From: a virus
Reading direction: 5' to 3' (one strand)
Virus record (IMG/VR): IMGVR_UViG_3300044703_000143
Coordinates: 1-38,920 of that record
Length of the DNA: 38,920 bases
Position 1 is the stretch's first letter, and every line of letters begins with the position of its first letter. Positions 7,618-14,838 of this stretch are shown here, piece by piece. A program made the position numbers and the translations under genes. The notes under the pieces were generated by a model. It searched no databases. It saw nothing but the letters and a program-made list of their open reading frames with translations, and was not told the origin of the DNA.

Positions 7618-7841
7618 GAGCCGAATCCCAGGTAGTGGGCGGATGCCGGCCAGATCGAGACGATCAGGAAGCGGCCCGGGACCAGGAAGAAAGCGACGGC
7701 GCCGAGCCGGAGACAGATCCCGTCGAAGCTGTTGGTCGTCAGCGCGGCCCGGAAGCCGCCCCTGATGATCCGTCCGACGCCGATCCGGTTGACGCTCGGC
7801 CGAGGCGCGACGGCGCGCGCGAGTTTGAGGTCATGCTGCAT
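7614..7841 (-). CDS. Small protein with one hydrophobic segment, 75 aa
   Basis: ATG at 7841 lies 11 bases inside the upstream gene. The second half contains a hydrophobic stretch (RLGAVAFFLVPGRFLIVSIW) that could be a membrane segment or a buried core; the N-terminus is basic. No family recognised. If membrane-bound it would be the only membrane protein of the early operon. Confidence 0.45.
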   Translation of the reverse strand: MQHDLKLARAVAPRPSVNRIGVGRIIRGGFRAALTTNSFDGICLRLGAVAFFLVPGRFLIVSIWPASAHYLGFGS

Positions 7842-8301
7842 GACGGACCTCGCTTCCCGGCTTGCCGGCGGCGAGATCGCGCGCGCAGCGGGTGCAAAGG
7901 GGCGGCTCGGTCGTGCCGGCGTTCGCCCAGCCGCAAGGGCCGAGATCCTCGCCGGTCTGCTCGAGGCAGGGATCCTGCCAGCTGCAGGCGCAGCCGCGGC
8001 AGATCGGCGGGAGCGGCCGCGCCGGATTGTCCTCCGCCGCGACCAGGGCGAAATAGACCGCGCGATCGTAGCGGATCGGCCCGTCGAGCCGATCGAGGAG
8101 CGTGAGGTGCGTGAGGGCGCTGAAGGCGTCCAGATCGTGCGCCTCGAGGGCGACGATCTGCGCGCGAAAGTCGGCGGCGCCGGATCCGGCGCCGGCGAGG
8201 ATGGTCGCGAGATCGTCGAGCTCGAGGCCCGCGGCCTCGCGCCGCTTCTGCATGTAGAGGCCGGGGGTTGTTATGCCCTGCGGCAAAGATAGGTCGTTCA
8301 T
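7831..8301 (-). CDS. Early protein with C-terminal Cys-rich zinc motif, 156 aa
   Basis: The N-terminal two thirds read like a small HTH-type fold (GLYMQKRREAAGLELDDLAT, then ALEAHDLDAFSALTHLTLLD). The C-terminus has CRGCACSWQDPC, then GPCGWAN and LCTRCARDL, a pattern seen in short phage zinc-binding domains (C.GC, C, C.W, C..C). It probably binds metal and DNA. ATG at 8301; the 124 bases upstream (8302-8425) separate it from the Ogr gene, with no clear promoter or terminator in that gap. Confidence 0.65.
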   Translation of the reverse strand: MNDLSLPQGITTPGLYMQKRREAAGLELDDLATILAGAGSGAADFRAQIVALEAHDLDAFSALTHLTLLDRLDGPIRYDRAVYFALVAAEDNPARPLPPICRGCACSWQDPCLEQTGEDLGPCGWANAGTTEPPLCTRCARDLAAGKPGSEVRHAA

Positions 8302-8425
8302 TTCGGTCCTCCCGTTTCAGGCAACAGAAAGGCCTTCCCGCCGGAGGGGGCGGCGGGCGGCTTGGTTTCGATCGAGGGATTAGTTTGGCAGAGACGCCCG
8401 CCAGCTCGGCGAGCCGGCGCTGAGG

Positions 8426-8782
8426 CTAGGAGCCCGTGGCGACGGCTTCACCGAGGGCGCCGTCGTCATTCGCGGCGGCCGGCGCCACCTCCGGGGCGCT
8501 GGCGATCGTCTGACGCCCCATATTGTCGTTGTCCGCGACGCGCCTGGGCGGCGCCATGCGGATCTCGACGCCCTCGCGAGGCGAGACGCCGGCGGAAATT
8601 CCGTGCGTGATCTCGAAGGCGGCGCCGTATGTCGCCCCGCACTCGAGGTTGTCGCACTGAAGGTTGATTTGAGCGAGCGTCGGGACGACGATCCTGCTCG
8701 TGCGGATCTTCAGCTGGCCTTCGCAATGAAGGCACTTAAGGCTGGCGACCCGCGTCATTCCACGGTGAGCATTCCTAGACAT
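8426..8782 (-). CDS. ogr: Ogr/Delta-type late transcription activator
   Basis: Zinc-finger activator that, in P2 and P4, binds a dyad about 55 bp upstream of late transcription starts and recruits RNA polymerase. The signature is present: KCLHCEG (Cys-X2-Cys), then SRIVVPTLAQINLQC, then CDNLECGATY (Cys-X4-Cys), followed by an FEITHGIS segment typical of alphaproteobacterial members. The 118 residues are longer than P2 Ogr because of an unstructured C-terminal tail. ATG at 8782 has GGAG ten bases upstream; Met9 (8758) is an alternative start. Five matching dyads lie before the late genes in this window, so activator and targets fit together. It lies inside the early operon, so late expression would follow early transcription. 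Confidence 0.85.
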   Translation of the reverse strand: MSRNAHRGMTRVASLKCLHCEGQLKIRTSRIVVPTLAQINLQCDNLECGATYGAAFEITHGISAGVSPREGVEIRMAPPRRVADNDNMGRQTIASAPEVAPAAANDDGALGEAVATGS

Positions 8783-9263
8783 TTTGCTTGTTCTCCCCCC
8801 CCGGGGATTGCACCGCTGCCACCTCGTCTAAGGTGCTCAGGGTGTTCGTTAGGGCGCTGATCGCCTCTTCCGTCTCGCGGCGGGCGATCGCGCGGTCGGC
8901 TGAGGTTGCGCCCGGCCTTGCGGCCATGACTAGAGCGGCGACGGCTTCGCCGGATTCCTTGGCAGCTGCGGCCGCCCTCGCCGCGCGTAGTTCCGCGTCG
9001 GCACTCGCCACGGTGACGGCCTTCTCTAGGCGCAGCGCGTAGCATTGAAGGAAGGGGGCGCCTTCGCCGCCCTCCGCCTGGTAAGCGACGTCGAGGAGCT
9101 CGGCGACGTCGAGCGTCACGCCTGCGGCCGTGTCCGGATCGCTCCAGTTGCGGACGGTGCGGACGTCTTTGCCGGCGATCTCGGCGATCTTCTCCCAACC
9201 GAGCAGATCGGCGATGCGAATCAGCGCCCTCTCAAACGTCAGGGGCGCGCGCTGCTTCGTCAT
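8775..9263 (-). CDS. CII-like phage regulatory protein, 162 aa
   Basis: The first 80 residues resemble phage CII-type regulators: TFERALIRIADLLGWEKIAE, DVRTVRNWSDPDT (recognition-helix-like), then DVAELLDVAYQ. The C-terminal half is a long Ala/Glu-rich helix likely to form a coiled coil for multimerisation. The start overlaps the preceding small gene (ATGA), and it is followed by ogr with an eight-base overlap. A role in the lysis-lysogeny choice or early control is inferred. Confidence 0.65.
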   Translation of the reverse strand: MTKQRAPLTFERALIRIADLLGWEKIAEIAGKDVRTVRNWSDPDTAAGVTLDVAELLDVAYQAEGGEGAPFLQCYALRLEKAVTVASADAELRAARAAAAAKESGEAVAALVMAARPGATSADRAIARRETEEAISALTNTLSTLDEVAAVQSPGGENKQNV

Positions 9264-9472
9264 TTGGTCAGACTCCCGCGAATGTAAGCAAGACCACGGG
9301 AACCGATCGCCTGTACGGAGGGGCGCGGCGAAGATCGCAAACCTGTGTTAGTCCACTGTAAATTCACCGGAATTGCATGGGCGGCTCGCCGTGGGGCTCC
9401 TAGCAGGGAGAGGGCGAGCCGCCCGCCGCCGAAGGGGTCGGCGGAGTAGATGGGGGAAGCCGCGGCGATCAC
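9260..9472 (-). CDS. Small hypothetical protein, 70 aa
   Basis: GTG at 9472 overlaps the stop of the HTH regulator (GTGA) and its own stop overlaps the CII-like start (ATGA). This double coupling is the main support, because the protein has no recognisable motif. Part of it (about 9300-9370) is less GC-rich than the neighbours. It may be a short regulator or merely a translated spacer. Confidence 0.4.
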   Translation of the reverse strand: MIAAASPIYSADPFGGGRLALSLLGAPRRAAHAIPVNLQWTNTGLRSSPRPSVQAIGSRGLAYIRGSLTK

Positions 9473-9804
9473 CGAACCGCCTCCCCAACCAGTTGCAATT
9501 TCCCGGTGCGATTGAAATCGTCAACCGCACCGGCTCCCGCTACAGTGTGCCCGGCGGGAAGAGAGGAAACAGTCCCCGCGACAATAGGCGAGGAGGGCGT
9601 GGGAATGAGGCCGAGTTTGACAGCGATCTCGCGAGACTTGCCTCGGATGCAGCGCCGGGTTCCACTCAGGACTTGGTAGACTAGCTTGGGGTTGTAGCCG
9701 TGCCGCTCGGCCCAGGCGCCGATATTATCTTCGTTCTGGACCAAATTCCGGCGAGCGCGCCGAAGCGCCTCCCTCGAAAATGGTTTCACAGAATCGGCGG
9801 TCAC
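9469..9804 (-). CDS. Short HTH regulator, BcepMu gp16-like
   Basis: First gene of the early operon and divergent from the repressor. The segment NIGAWAERHGYNPKLVYQVL then RGKSREIAVKLGL is the pattern of a small phage DNA-binding family (BcepMu gp16-type) with one helix-turn-helix. The C-terminal 45 residues are Gly/Val/Pro-rich and look flexible. GTG at 9804 with a weak GGGGA upstream. By position it may play the Cox/Cro role (turning off the repressor) or be a CII-like regulator. The promoter in front of it overlaps the operator dyad at 9818-9838. Confidence 0.7.
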   Translation of the reverse strand: MTADSVKPFSREALRRARRNLVQNEDNIGAWAERHGYNPKLVYQVLSGTRRCIRGKSREIAVKLGLIPTPSSPIVAGTVSSLPAGHTVAGAGAVDDFNRTGKLQLVGEAVR

Positions 9805-9817
9805 GGCTAGGTCCCCG

Positions 9818-9846
9818 TTTGTAGAATTGCTCTACAAATTCGTCAG
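9818..9846. promoter_or_regulatory. Repressor operator dyad and early promoter
   Basis: A perfect 8-bp inverted repeat, TTTGTAGA (9818-9825), ATTGC, TCTACAAA (9831-9838), lies between the divergent regulators. On the minus strand CTGACG (9846-9841) and TACAAA (9823-9818) are 17 bp apart, a fair sigma70-type promoter for the early operon whose spacer and -10 are covered by the dyad. On the plus strand TAGAAT (9822-9827) could be a -10 for the repressor, but I see no good -35. The dyad is therefore the best candidate binding site for the repressor. Confidence 0.75.
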
Positions 9847-9866
9847 GATGGAGAGGAGGTCAAGCT

Positions 9867-10223
9867 ATTTCTTCAATTACGGAGAAAATCGCGGCCCGTC
9901 TAAGAGAGGAGCGGGTGCGGCTCGAGCCCCATCAGGGGCGGTTTGCGGCGCGAATCGGCGTGTCGCAGAACCGGCAAAGCTTCCTCGAGACGGGCGCGCG
10001 GGGAATCGATGCCGAGTATCTCGCGCGGGTCGCCGCGGAGGGGGTCGACGTCCACTTCGTCCTCACGGGCGAGCGAATCGAGACGGACGGCCTCGGCCCG
10101 ACGGCGACGAAGCTTCTGGCGATCTTCCTCGCGCTCCCGGGCGACATGCAGGATCTGTTGATCACCTTCGGACAGTCGATGCTCGACAAGTTCACCAGCC
10201 TCACCGCCTCCGATGCGAGCTAG
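9867..10223 (+). CDS. XRE-family immunity repressor with probable ATT start
   Basis: HTH_XRE protein resembling P2-group C/CI-type repressors: ITEKIAARLREERVRLEP (helix 1), FAARIGVSQNRQSFLETG (recognition helix) and the typical DAEYLARVAAEGVDVHFVLTGER linker, then a helical C-terminus for dimerisation; about 118 residues. No ATG, GTG or TTG occurs in frame upstream of GTG 9915, and that GTG would remove helix 1. A perfect AGGAGGT at 9854-9860 is followed after six bases by ATT at 9867, which I take as the start; ATT 9876 is less well spaced. The frame is open from 9825. It is expected to bind the dyad at 9818-9838 and shut off the early operon. A lipoprotein gene overlaps its end. Confidence 0.75.
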   Translation: MSSITEKIAARLREERVRLEPHQGRFAARIGVSQNRQSFLETGARGIDAEYLARVAAEGVDVHFVLTGERIETDGLGPTATKLLAIFLALPGDMQDLLITFGQSMLDKFTSLTASDAS

Positions 10224-10632
10224 CCGCGGCGGCCTGGTGCGCGGCTTGGGCACGGCCGTCGTGCTCGTGATCGGCGCGGCCGCCTGCGACGGCGCCGGCA
10301 ACCAGGCCGAGGGCGATTCGGCGCCGGCGCTGGCGCCGTCGTTCCGATCCCTGCCAGGACAGGGGAATTTCGTCATGATCATCCCGGCCGGCATGCCGGC
10401 CGATCGCTTCCTCGACGCAGCGCGCGACAAGTGCGGCGCCGCGGATATGTGCCAGGTCTGGGCCTGGTCGAGCGAGGCGGACGCCGCGCGGGGGATCCCG
10501 ATGACGGATCGCGAGGCCGCGACTATGGCCTTCAGCTTCAGCGTCAACCGCTCGACGGGCCACGAGCAGAGCGTCTGGGATTGCGCTCGCTTCCCGCGCT
10601 CGAGCGACGCGGAGTGCATGGCGAAGGACTAG
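10213..10632 (+). CDS. Lipoprotein co-transcribed with the repressor
   Basis: A 139-residue protein with a basic N-terminus, a hydrophobic signal segment and a lipobox at IGAAAC-DG (Cys about residue 25), so it is probably lipid-anchored in the envelope. The mature part has three further Cys (KCGAADMC, DCARF) and no family I recognise. ATG at 10213 lies ten bases inside the repressor gene, so it should be expressed from the repressor promoter in the lysogen. Phage genes in this position often give lysogenic conversion or superinfection exclusion; that is inference from context. Its stop shares CTAG with the convergent gpD gene, leaving no room for a terminator. Confidence 0.78.
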   Translation: MRASRGGLVRGLGTAVVLVIGAAACDGAGNQAEGDSAPALAPSFRSLPGQGNFVMIIPAGMPADRFLDAARDKCGAADMCQVWAWSSEADAARGIPMTDREAATMAFSFSVNRSTGHEQSVWDCARFPRSSDAECMAKD

Positions 10633-11687
10633 GCCGTCTCGAGCTTAAGCTTGCTGCTGAGGCCTCCGCCGGCGTCGAGCGTGTGCGTCACCTCGGCGAC
10701 GCGCCACGCGAGGGCGTCGACCTCGGCGCGGAAGCCGCGGACGCGGACCGGGAGCTCCGGCGAGATATCGGGGCGGCCAAGGGACATATCCCAGTCGAGA
10801 GACGCGCCGGCGCGCTTCATGCGGCCGTGCTCGGCCTTCGCCGCTCGCTTCGCGGATCCCTCGCTGTGATAGACCTTGCCGAGGCGCTTCACCTTGCGGC
10901 CGCGGTGGCCCTTGGCGGGCGCGCCGGCGCCGGCGCCGGCGCCCTCGACCTTCACCGACTGCCGCTTGCCCTTGTCCTTGTCGTGCCAGCGAGCCTCGAC
11001 GCCGTCATACTGGTCGCGGTCCTGCGTCTGGAAATTGAACGGATCCCCGTCGCCGCGCGAGATCTCGAGCTGAGGCAGGGCGCGGCCCGACGGCGTCGCG
11101 CCGCGGCCGATCGGCGAGAGGATCAGCTTGCCGCCCTTCACGGTGGCGACCGCGTCGTGCCGGCGGCCGATCCGGCGGATCATCGCCATATCGCTCTCCT
11201 GGTCCTGGGCGAGGACCGTGACGGCAACGCTCGCGAGCTCGGGGGCGACGCGCGCCTCGAGGCCGTGCTCGCCGGCAACCTTGCGCGCGAGCTCGCCGAG
11301 CGTCGTCTCGTTATGGCTGCGCTCCTTGCGGACGCGATAGCTCGAAGTGAGATCGGCCGATCGGCCGCGAAGCGTGATCATATCGGGCGGCCCGCCGAAA
11401 CCGACGTCGTCGATCTTGAACGTCCCCTTATCGACCAGGCCGGCGCGGACCTCGGGCCCGCCCTTCCATCCGAGCATGACGCGAACCGTGGCGCCCTTCT
11501 TCGGCAGAGGCATGCCCGGGACGTCTTTCATCTTCAGGTCGAGCTGGTCCGCCTCGCCGCCGCGCTTCTCTGAGATCGAGAGGGAGATTAGCAGCGGGCC
11601 GATTCTGCCCGTGAGATCCTCGCCGTCGTTCCCCAGGTCGCGCCCGTCGAGGAGAACTTTGAAGGCTGCCTGATTGCTTTCAGCCAT
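10629..11687 (-). CDS. D: Tail protein gpD (late control protein D)
   Basis: Baseplate hub/tail protein of the P2 gpD family (GPD, Mu gp44-like fold). The 352 residues carry the expected start (FKVLLDGRDLG, LLISLSISEKRGGEADQLDL), GATVRVMLGW, and the central TLGELARKVAGEHGL and IRRIGRRHDAVATVKGGKL segments. An inserted Gly/Ala/Lys-rich stretch lies at about 248-272. Last gene of the V-D late unit; it directly follows U with no overlap and converges on the lipoprotein gene. Confidence 0.9.
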   Translation of the reverse strand: MAESNQAAFKVLLDGRDLGNDGEDLTGRIGPLLISLSISEKRGGEADQLDLKMKDVPGMPLPKKGATVRVMLGWKGGPEVRAGLVDKGTFKIDDVGFGGPPDMITLRGRSADLTSSYRVRKERSHNETTLGELARKVAGEHGLEARVAPELASVAVTVLAQDQESDMAMIRRIGRRHDAVATVKGGKLILSPIGRGATPSGRALPQLEISRGDGDPFNFQTQDRDQYDGVEARWHDKDKGKRQSVKVEGAGAGAGAPAKGHRGRKVKRLGKVYHSEGSAKRAAKAEHGRMKRAGASLDWDMSLGRPDISPELPVRVRGFRAEVDALAWRVAEVTHTLDAGGGLSSKLKLETA

Positions 11688-12062
11688 TCACGCGACCCGT
11701 TTGAGCTCGATCGTGAAGTCGCTCTTCCGTGGGATGCCCCCGACGAGGAAGTTCGATTCCTGCTCGCTGATCTTCTCGAGGCGATATATCCCGTGAACCT
11801 TGCCGGTCCCGTCGACGAGCGGCCAATGCTCCCCCGTGTCGCCCATCCTTTTCAGCGTTTCGAGCGCGCTGAAGGATCCGGCGACGCCCGGGAGCAGCGC
11901 GCCGGTAAGGGTGACGCCGTCGTCGCCGGGGCCCAGGAACTGCGAAGCGGGGCGCGCCTGATATCTCGGCGTCGAGGCGTGGCGCCACTCCGTCGTGCGG
12001 GCGAGTTCCTGGAAGGGAACCGTCCCGATCTCGAAGCCAAACATTCCGAGGCTCATCAGCAT
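11688..12062 (-). CDS. U: Tail protein gpU
   Basis: P2 gpU family: MSLGMFGFEIGTVPFQELAR and ...WRHASTPRYQARPASQFLGPGDD, then LPGVAGSFSALETLKRM and VHGIYRLEKISE. In P2 it is a structural tail protein needed for tail completion. The 124 residues are close to the family's usual length of about 140-160. Start ATG 12062 (Met3 is an alternative). Sits between tape measure T and D as in P2. Confidence 0.92.
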   Translation of the reverse strand: MLMSLGMFGFEIGTVPFQELARTTEWRHASTPRYQARPASQFLGPGDDGVTLTGALLPGVAGSFSALETLKRMGDTGEHWPLVDGTGKVHGIYRLEKISEQESNFLVGGIPRKSDFTIELKRVA

Positions 12063-12064
12063 CG

Positions 12065-14350
12065 TCAGTCGTCCTCGTATCGGGACATGGCCGCCGCGGC
12101 CTTCTCGCGCTCGTGCGCCTCGATCGCGCGCCGGATCATCAGCGCGAGATCCTCGGCGCTCTGCCCGGGCTGCTGGTTGATCGTGATGTTGTAGACGCTG
12201 CCTCCGGGCGCGCCCCCGGCGCCGGCCGACGCCGCCGGCCGCGAGGCGCCCGCTCCCGCGAGGCTGCCGATCGTCGCGGTCGACGCCGACGGCATGGCGA
12301 GCGCGGGCGCGGCGGCGCCGAGCGTCATCGCCGCGCCCATGCTGCGGGCGAGCTTGCGGATCCGATCGACCGGCGCGCCGGAGCCCCGGTCGACGCCGAT
12401 CGCGAGGCCTTCCGTCAAAAATCCGCCCAGGCCCATGAAGACGCGCGAGGGCGAGCGGATCCCGAGCTTCTGGGCGAACCAGTTCTTCACGTTGCCGGCG
12501 ACGTTGACGATCGCGTTTTTAAGGGCGCCGACCTTGCCGAAGAAACCGCGGATCAGGCCGGCGACGAGGTTGGCGCCGATCTCGGCGAATCGGACGTGGA
12601 GGTTCACCAGCCAATTGAGGCCGGCCATGAAGCCGCCCTTGAAGGCCTGCCAGAGCTGCCCCGGCGCCGTGGCGAAGAGGGAGCGGATGCGACCCCAAAG
12701 CCCGGCGAAGAAACCGGCGATCGCGCCCCAATTGTTATAGATCAGCAGCGGGATCGCCATGAACGGGGCGACGGCCGCGACCATGTATTGCCAGTTGGCG
12801 ACGAAGAACGTCTTCAGCGACTGGAACGCCTGCCCGAACCAGGCGACGACGGCCGAGAAGGCTCCTTTGATCGACTCCCACAGGCCGATGAACCAGCCTT
12901 TGATCGGTCCCCAATTCTGATAAATCTTGTACGCCGCATAGGCGAGAAGGGCGACGACGGCGATCACCGCCAGGACGATCCCGATCATCGGGAGCATGCC
13001 GATTCCGATCGCGGCCGCGCCGGCGGCGAGGGCCGTCGAGACGGCGCCGATCACGGTGATCAGGCCGCCGAGGAGGGTGAGGATCGGGCCGAGGATGATC
13101 GCGACGGCGCCCAGGCCGATCATGAACGTCTGCATCCCCGGCGACATGGTGTTGAAGGCGACGATGACGCGATCGAGAACCTGCGTTAGCTTCGGCAGCG
13201 TCTTCAGGATGATCTCGCCGGCCGTTTCCTGGAACTCGCGCCAGTCGTCGATCGTCGCGGCGCCGGGCTTCGCGTTGCGGGCGGCCTGGGCGGATCCGGC
13301 GAACTGCTTCTCGAGCTCGCCCAGGATCAGGTTCTGCGCGCCGGCGACGTCCTTCGCCTTCACCATTTGCGCGATCATCTTCTTCTGCTCGGCCGTGAAC
13401 GACACGCCGACGCGCTGCAGGGCGGTGACGCCCTTCACCGGGTCGTTGAGCGCCTTGCCGAGCTGCATCGCCGACGACTGCAGGCTCTGCCCGAGCTTGG
13501 CGGACATATTCACCGCGCCCTGCTGGGCCCGATCGAAGACCTTCCCCGAGACGTTCCCGAAGGTGAGGAGGTTCGCGGTCAGCTGAACCATGATATCGTC
13601 GTCGTCGAAGAGCGACGTCCGTTGCAGCTTCGCCGCCTGCTCCTGAAGCTGCCCGATCGAGCGCTTCGACGCCTTCCCCATGCTCGCGAGGGAGGCCTCG
13701 ACCTGGGCCGAGGCGGCGCGGCTTTCCTGGGCTGCGTCGGCCGCCTGCTTGCCGAAGAGGAGCAGCGGGGCGGAAACGACGGCCGTCGAGGCGACGCCGG
13801 CGGTGGCGATGCCCTTTCCGACCTTCTGGATCTTCTCGCCGCGCTCGCGGACGCGGTTGAGCCGCTCCATTCGCTTGTGCTGGTCGCCGAGGCGCCGGTT
13901 GGCGGCGTCCATTCGTCGGCCGAGCTCGGATTGGTGGCGACTGAGGTTCGACGTGTCGACGCCGGCGGCCTCGAGCGCCCCCTGCAGCTGCGCGAGTTCG
14001 GTCGCCTGCTTGCCGGTCGTCGTGACGAGCTTTCGCTCCTCGCGCTCCATAGCGGCGAGCGATCGGGTGAGATCCTTCGACGGCGCGTCGCTCTTCGCGA
14101 TCTCCGCGCGCACCTGCTGCATCCGGAGCCGGACCTTGACGAGCTCGGATTGCGTGTCGCCCAGCTTGCCGCGGAGCTGCTCGAGGCGACGGACCTCGGC
14201 CGACGCCGCCTTCAGGCCGGCGATCTCCTTCCGGGTCGCTGCCATGTCCTTCGCGAGGCCCTTGCTCCCCGCGCGCATGCGCTGGATCGGCGCGCTGAGC
14301 TTGTCGAGCGCGCCGAAGATCACCTGCAGGCGTAGCGACCTATCGCTCAT
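12065..14350 (-). CDS. T: Tape measure protein gpT
   Basis: A 761-residue tail length-determining protein. Residues about 20-160 are coiled coil; residues about 190-380 form the TP901/Mu-type tape-measure core; several hydrophobic segments lie around 395-480 (ILGPILTLLGGLITVIGAVS, IGIVLAVIAVVALLAYAAY), followed by repeated W-rich helices. The last 130 residues are Ala/Gly/Ser-rich. Scaling from P2 gpT (about 815 residues, tail about 135 nm) suggests a tail near 125 nm. ATG 14350 overlaps the E' end by 11 bases. Confidence 0.92.
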   Translation of the reverse strand: MSDRSLRLQVIFGALDKLSAPIQRMRAGSKGLAKDMAATRKEIAGLKAASAEVRRLEQLRGKLGDTQSELVKVRLRMQQVRAEIAKSDAPSKDLTRSLAAMEREERKLVTTTGKQATELAQLQGALEAAGVDTSNLSRHQSELGRRMDAANRRLGDQHKRMERLNRVRERGEKIQKVGKGIATAGVASTAVVSAPLLLFGKQAADAAQESRAASAQVEASLASMGKASKRSIGQLQEQAAKLQRTSLFDDDDIMVQLTANLLTFGNVSGKVFDRAQQGAVNMSAKLGQSLQSSAMQLGKALNDPVKGVTALQRVGVSFTAEQKKMIAQMVKAKDVAGAQNLILGELEKQFAGSAQAARNAKPGAATIDDWREFQETAGEIILKTLPKLTQVLDRVIVAFNTMSPGMQTFMIGLGAVAIILGPILTLLGGLITVIGAVSTALAAGAAAIGIGMLPMIGIVLAVIAVVALLAYAAYKIYQNWGPIKGWFIGLWESIKGAFSAVVAWFGQAFQSLKTFFVANWQYMVAAVAPFMAIPLLIYNNWGAIAGFFAGLWGRIRSLFATAPGQLWQAFKGGFMAGLNWLVNLHVRFAEIGANLVAGLIRGFFGKVGALKNAIVNVAGNVKNWFAQKLGIRSPSRVFMGLGGFLTEGLAIGVDRGSGAPVDRIRKLARSMGAAMTLGAAAPALAMPSASTATIGSLAGAGASRPAASAGAGGAPGGSVYNITINQQPGQSAEDLALMIRRAIEAHEREKAAAAMSRYEDD

Positions 14351-14468
14351 TGCCGTTCATCGCCTTGTAGCGCTCGATCGCGCGGCCGTGGGCGGCCATC
14401 AGCTCGCCCAGGTCCATCGCGGCCATCTCCGAAGGGGGCCAGTGGAAGACGGCCGCGATATCAGCCAT
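14340..14468 (-). CDS. E': gpE' (GpE-family tail assembly chaperone extension)
   Basis: A 42-codon frame beginning ATG 14468 and ending TAG at 14340: ADIAAVFHWPPSEMAAMDLGELM and on. The FHWPPSEM motif is diagnostic for the GpE family. It lies in the -1 frame relative to E and is open upstream through the E stop back to the slippery heptamer at 14516-14522, so it is probably made mainly as an E-E' fusion of about 147 residues. As in other myophages, the E/E' pair would act as tape-measure chaperones. Confidence 0.88.
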   Translation of the reverse strand: MADIAAVFHWPPSEMAAMDLGELMAAHGRAIERYKAMNGNER

Positions 14469-14476
14469 GACGTCGT

Positions 14477-14782
14477 CTACTGAGCCGGGTATGCCGGCTT
14501 CATCCCCTTCGGCACGAAAAAATCCGCGATCTCCGCCGAGACGGAAACCAGGTCGGCCGGGCCCATGGCGACGGCCTCGGCCTTCGTGATCGGCGGCATG
14601 GTGATCCGCGGCAGCAGCTCGTGAACCGTATCGACGTCGAGCTTCAGCAGGTCGTGGAGATTGAGGCCGCGGAGCTCGCCGCCGCCGGGCTTGCGGATGC
14701 GGATCGAGGCGATCTCTTCCTCGCCGCGCTTGATCGGATCCTCGAGTTCGACGGGATCCGAGATCGTCTTCTTGTCAGACAT
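14477..14782 (-). CDS. E: gpE tail assembly chaperone
   Basis: Phage tail assembly chaperone, P2 gpE family (101 residues): a low-complexity N-terminus, then IRIRKPGGGELRGLNLHDLL, and a helical C-terminus ending DFFVPKGMKPAYPAQ. GGGGGA eight bases before ATG 14782 supports the start. Near its end the codons for Phe-Phe form TTTTTTC, where a -1 slip adds E'. Upstream is a strong stem-loop after FII (14815-14835), which may lower E expression relative to tube protein. Confidence 0.88.
   Translation of the reverse strand: MSDKKTISDPVELEDPIKRGEEEIASIRIRKPGGGELRGLNLHDLLKLDVDTVHELLPRITMPPITKAEAVAMGPADLVSVSAEIADFFVPKGMKPAYPAQ
14516..14522 (-). promoter_or_regulatory. Programmed -1 frameshift site E to E'
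   Basis: On the minus strand the heptamer T-TTT-TTC lies in the E frame exactly in X-XXY-YYZ phase. After a -1 slip the frame reads without a stop through the E TAG into the GpE-family E' frame. P2 uses a similar T-run (TTTTTTG) at this place, so this is a conserved mechanism with a C in place of G. No obvious downstream stimulatory stem was resolved by eye. Confidence 0.85.
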
Positions 14783-14814
14783 GGGAAAATTCCCCCTTTC
14801 AGTGGGTAGGGAGG

Positions 14815-14835
14815 GGCGGGGCGATCAGCCCCGCC
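14815..14835 (-). terminator. Stem-loop just after tail tube gene FII
   Basis: Perfect 8-bp stem GGCGGGGC/GCCCCGCC with a 5-nt loop, starting three bases after the FII stop. It has no U-tract, so it is more likely a 3'-end stabiliser or partial attenuator than a full terminator. Confidence 0.6.
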
Positions 14836-14838
14836 GCC

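Noticed and set aside
1-9804. P2-type gpA (HUH) initiator or a host-type primase-helicase
   Set aside because: No frame in the early region shows the Tyr pair or HUH motif, a primase zinc-finger/TOPRIM or a DnaB-type core. Absence by eye is not proof.
9827-10270. A 147-codon plus-strand frame over the repressor
   Set aside because: Only its first codons sit near the AGGAGGT; the rest is Arg/Gly-rich and out of frame with the clear XRE repressor.
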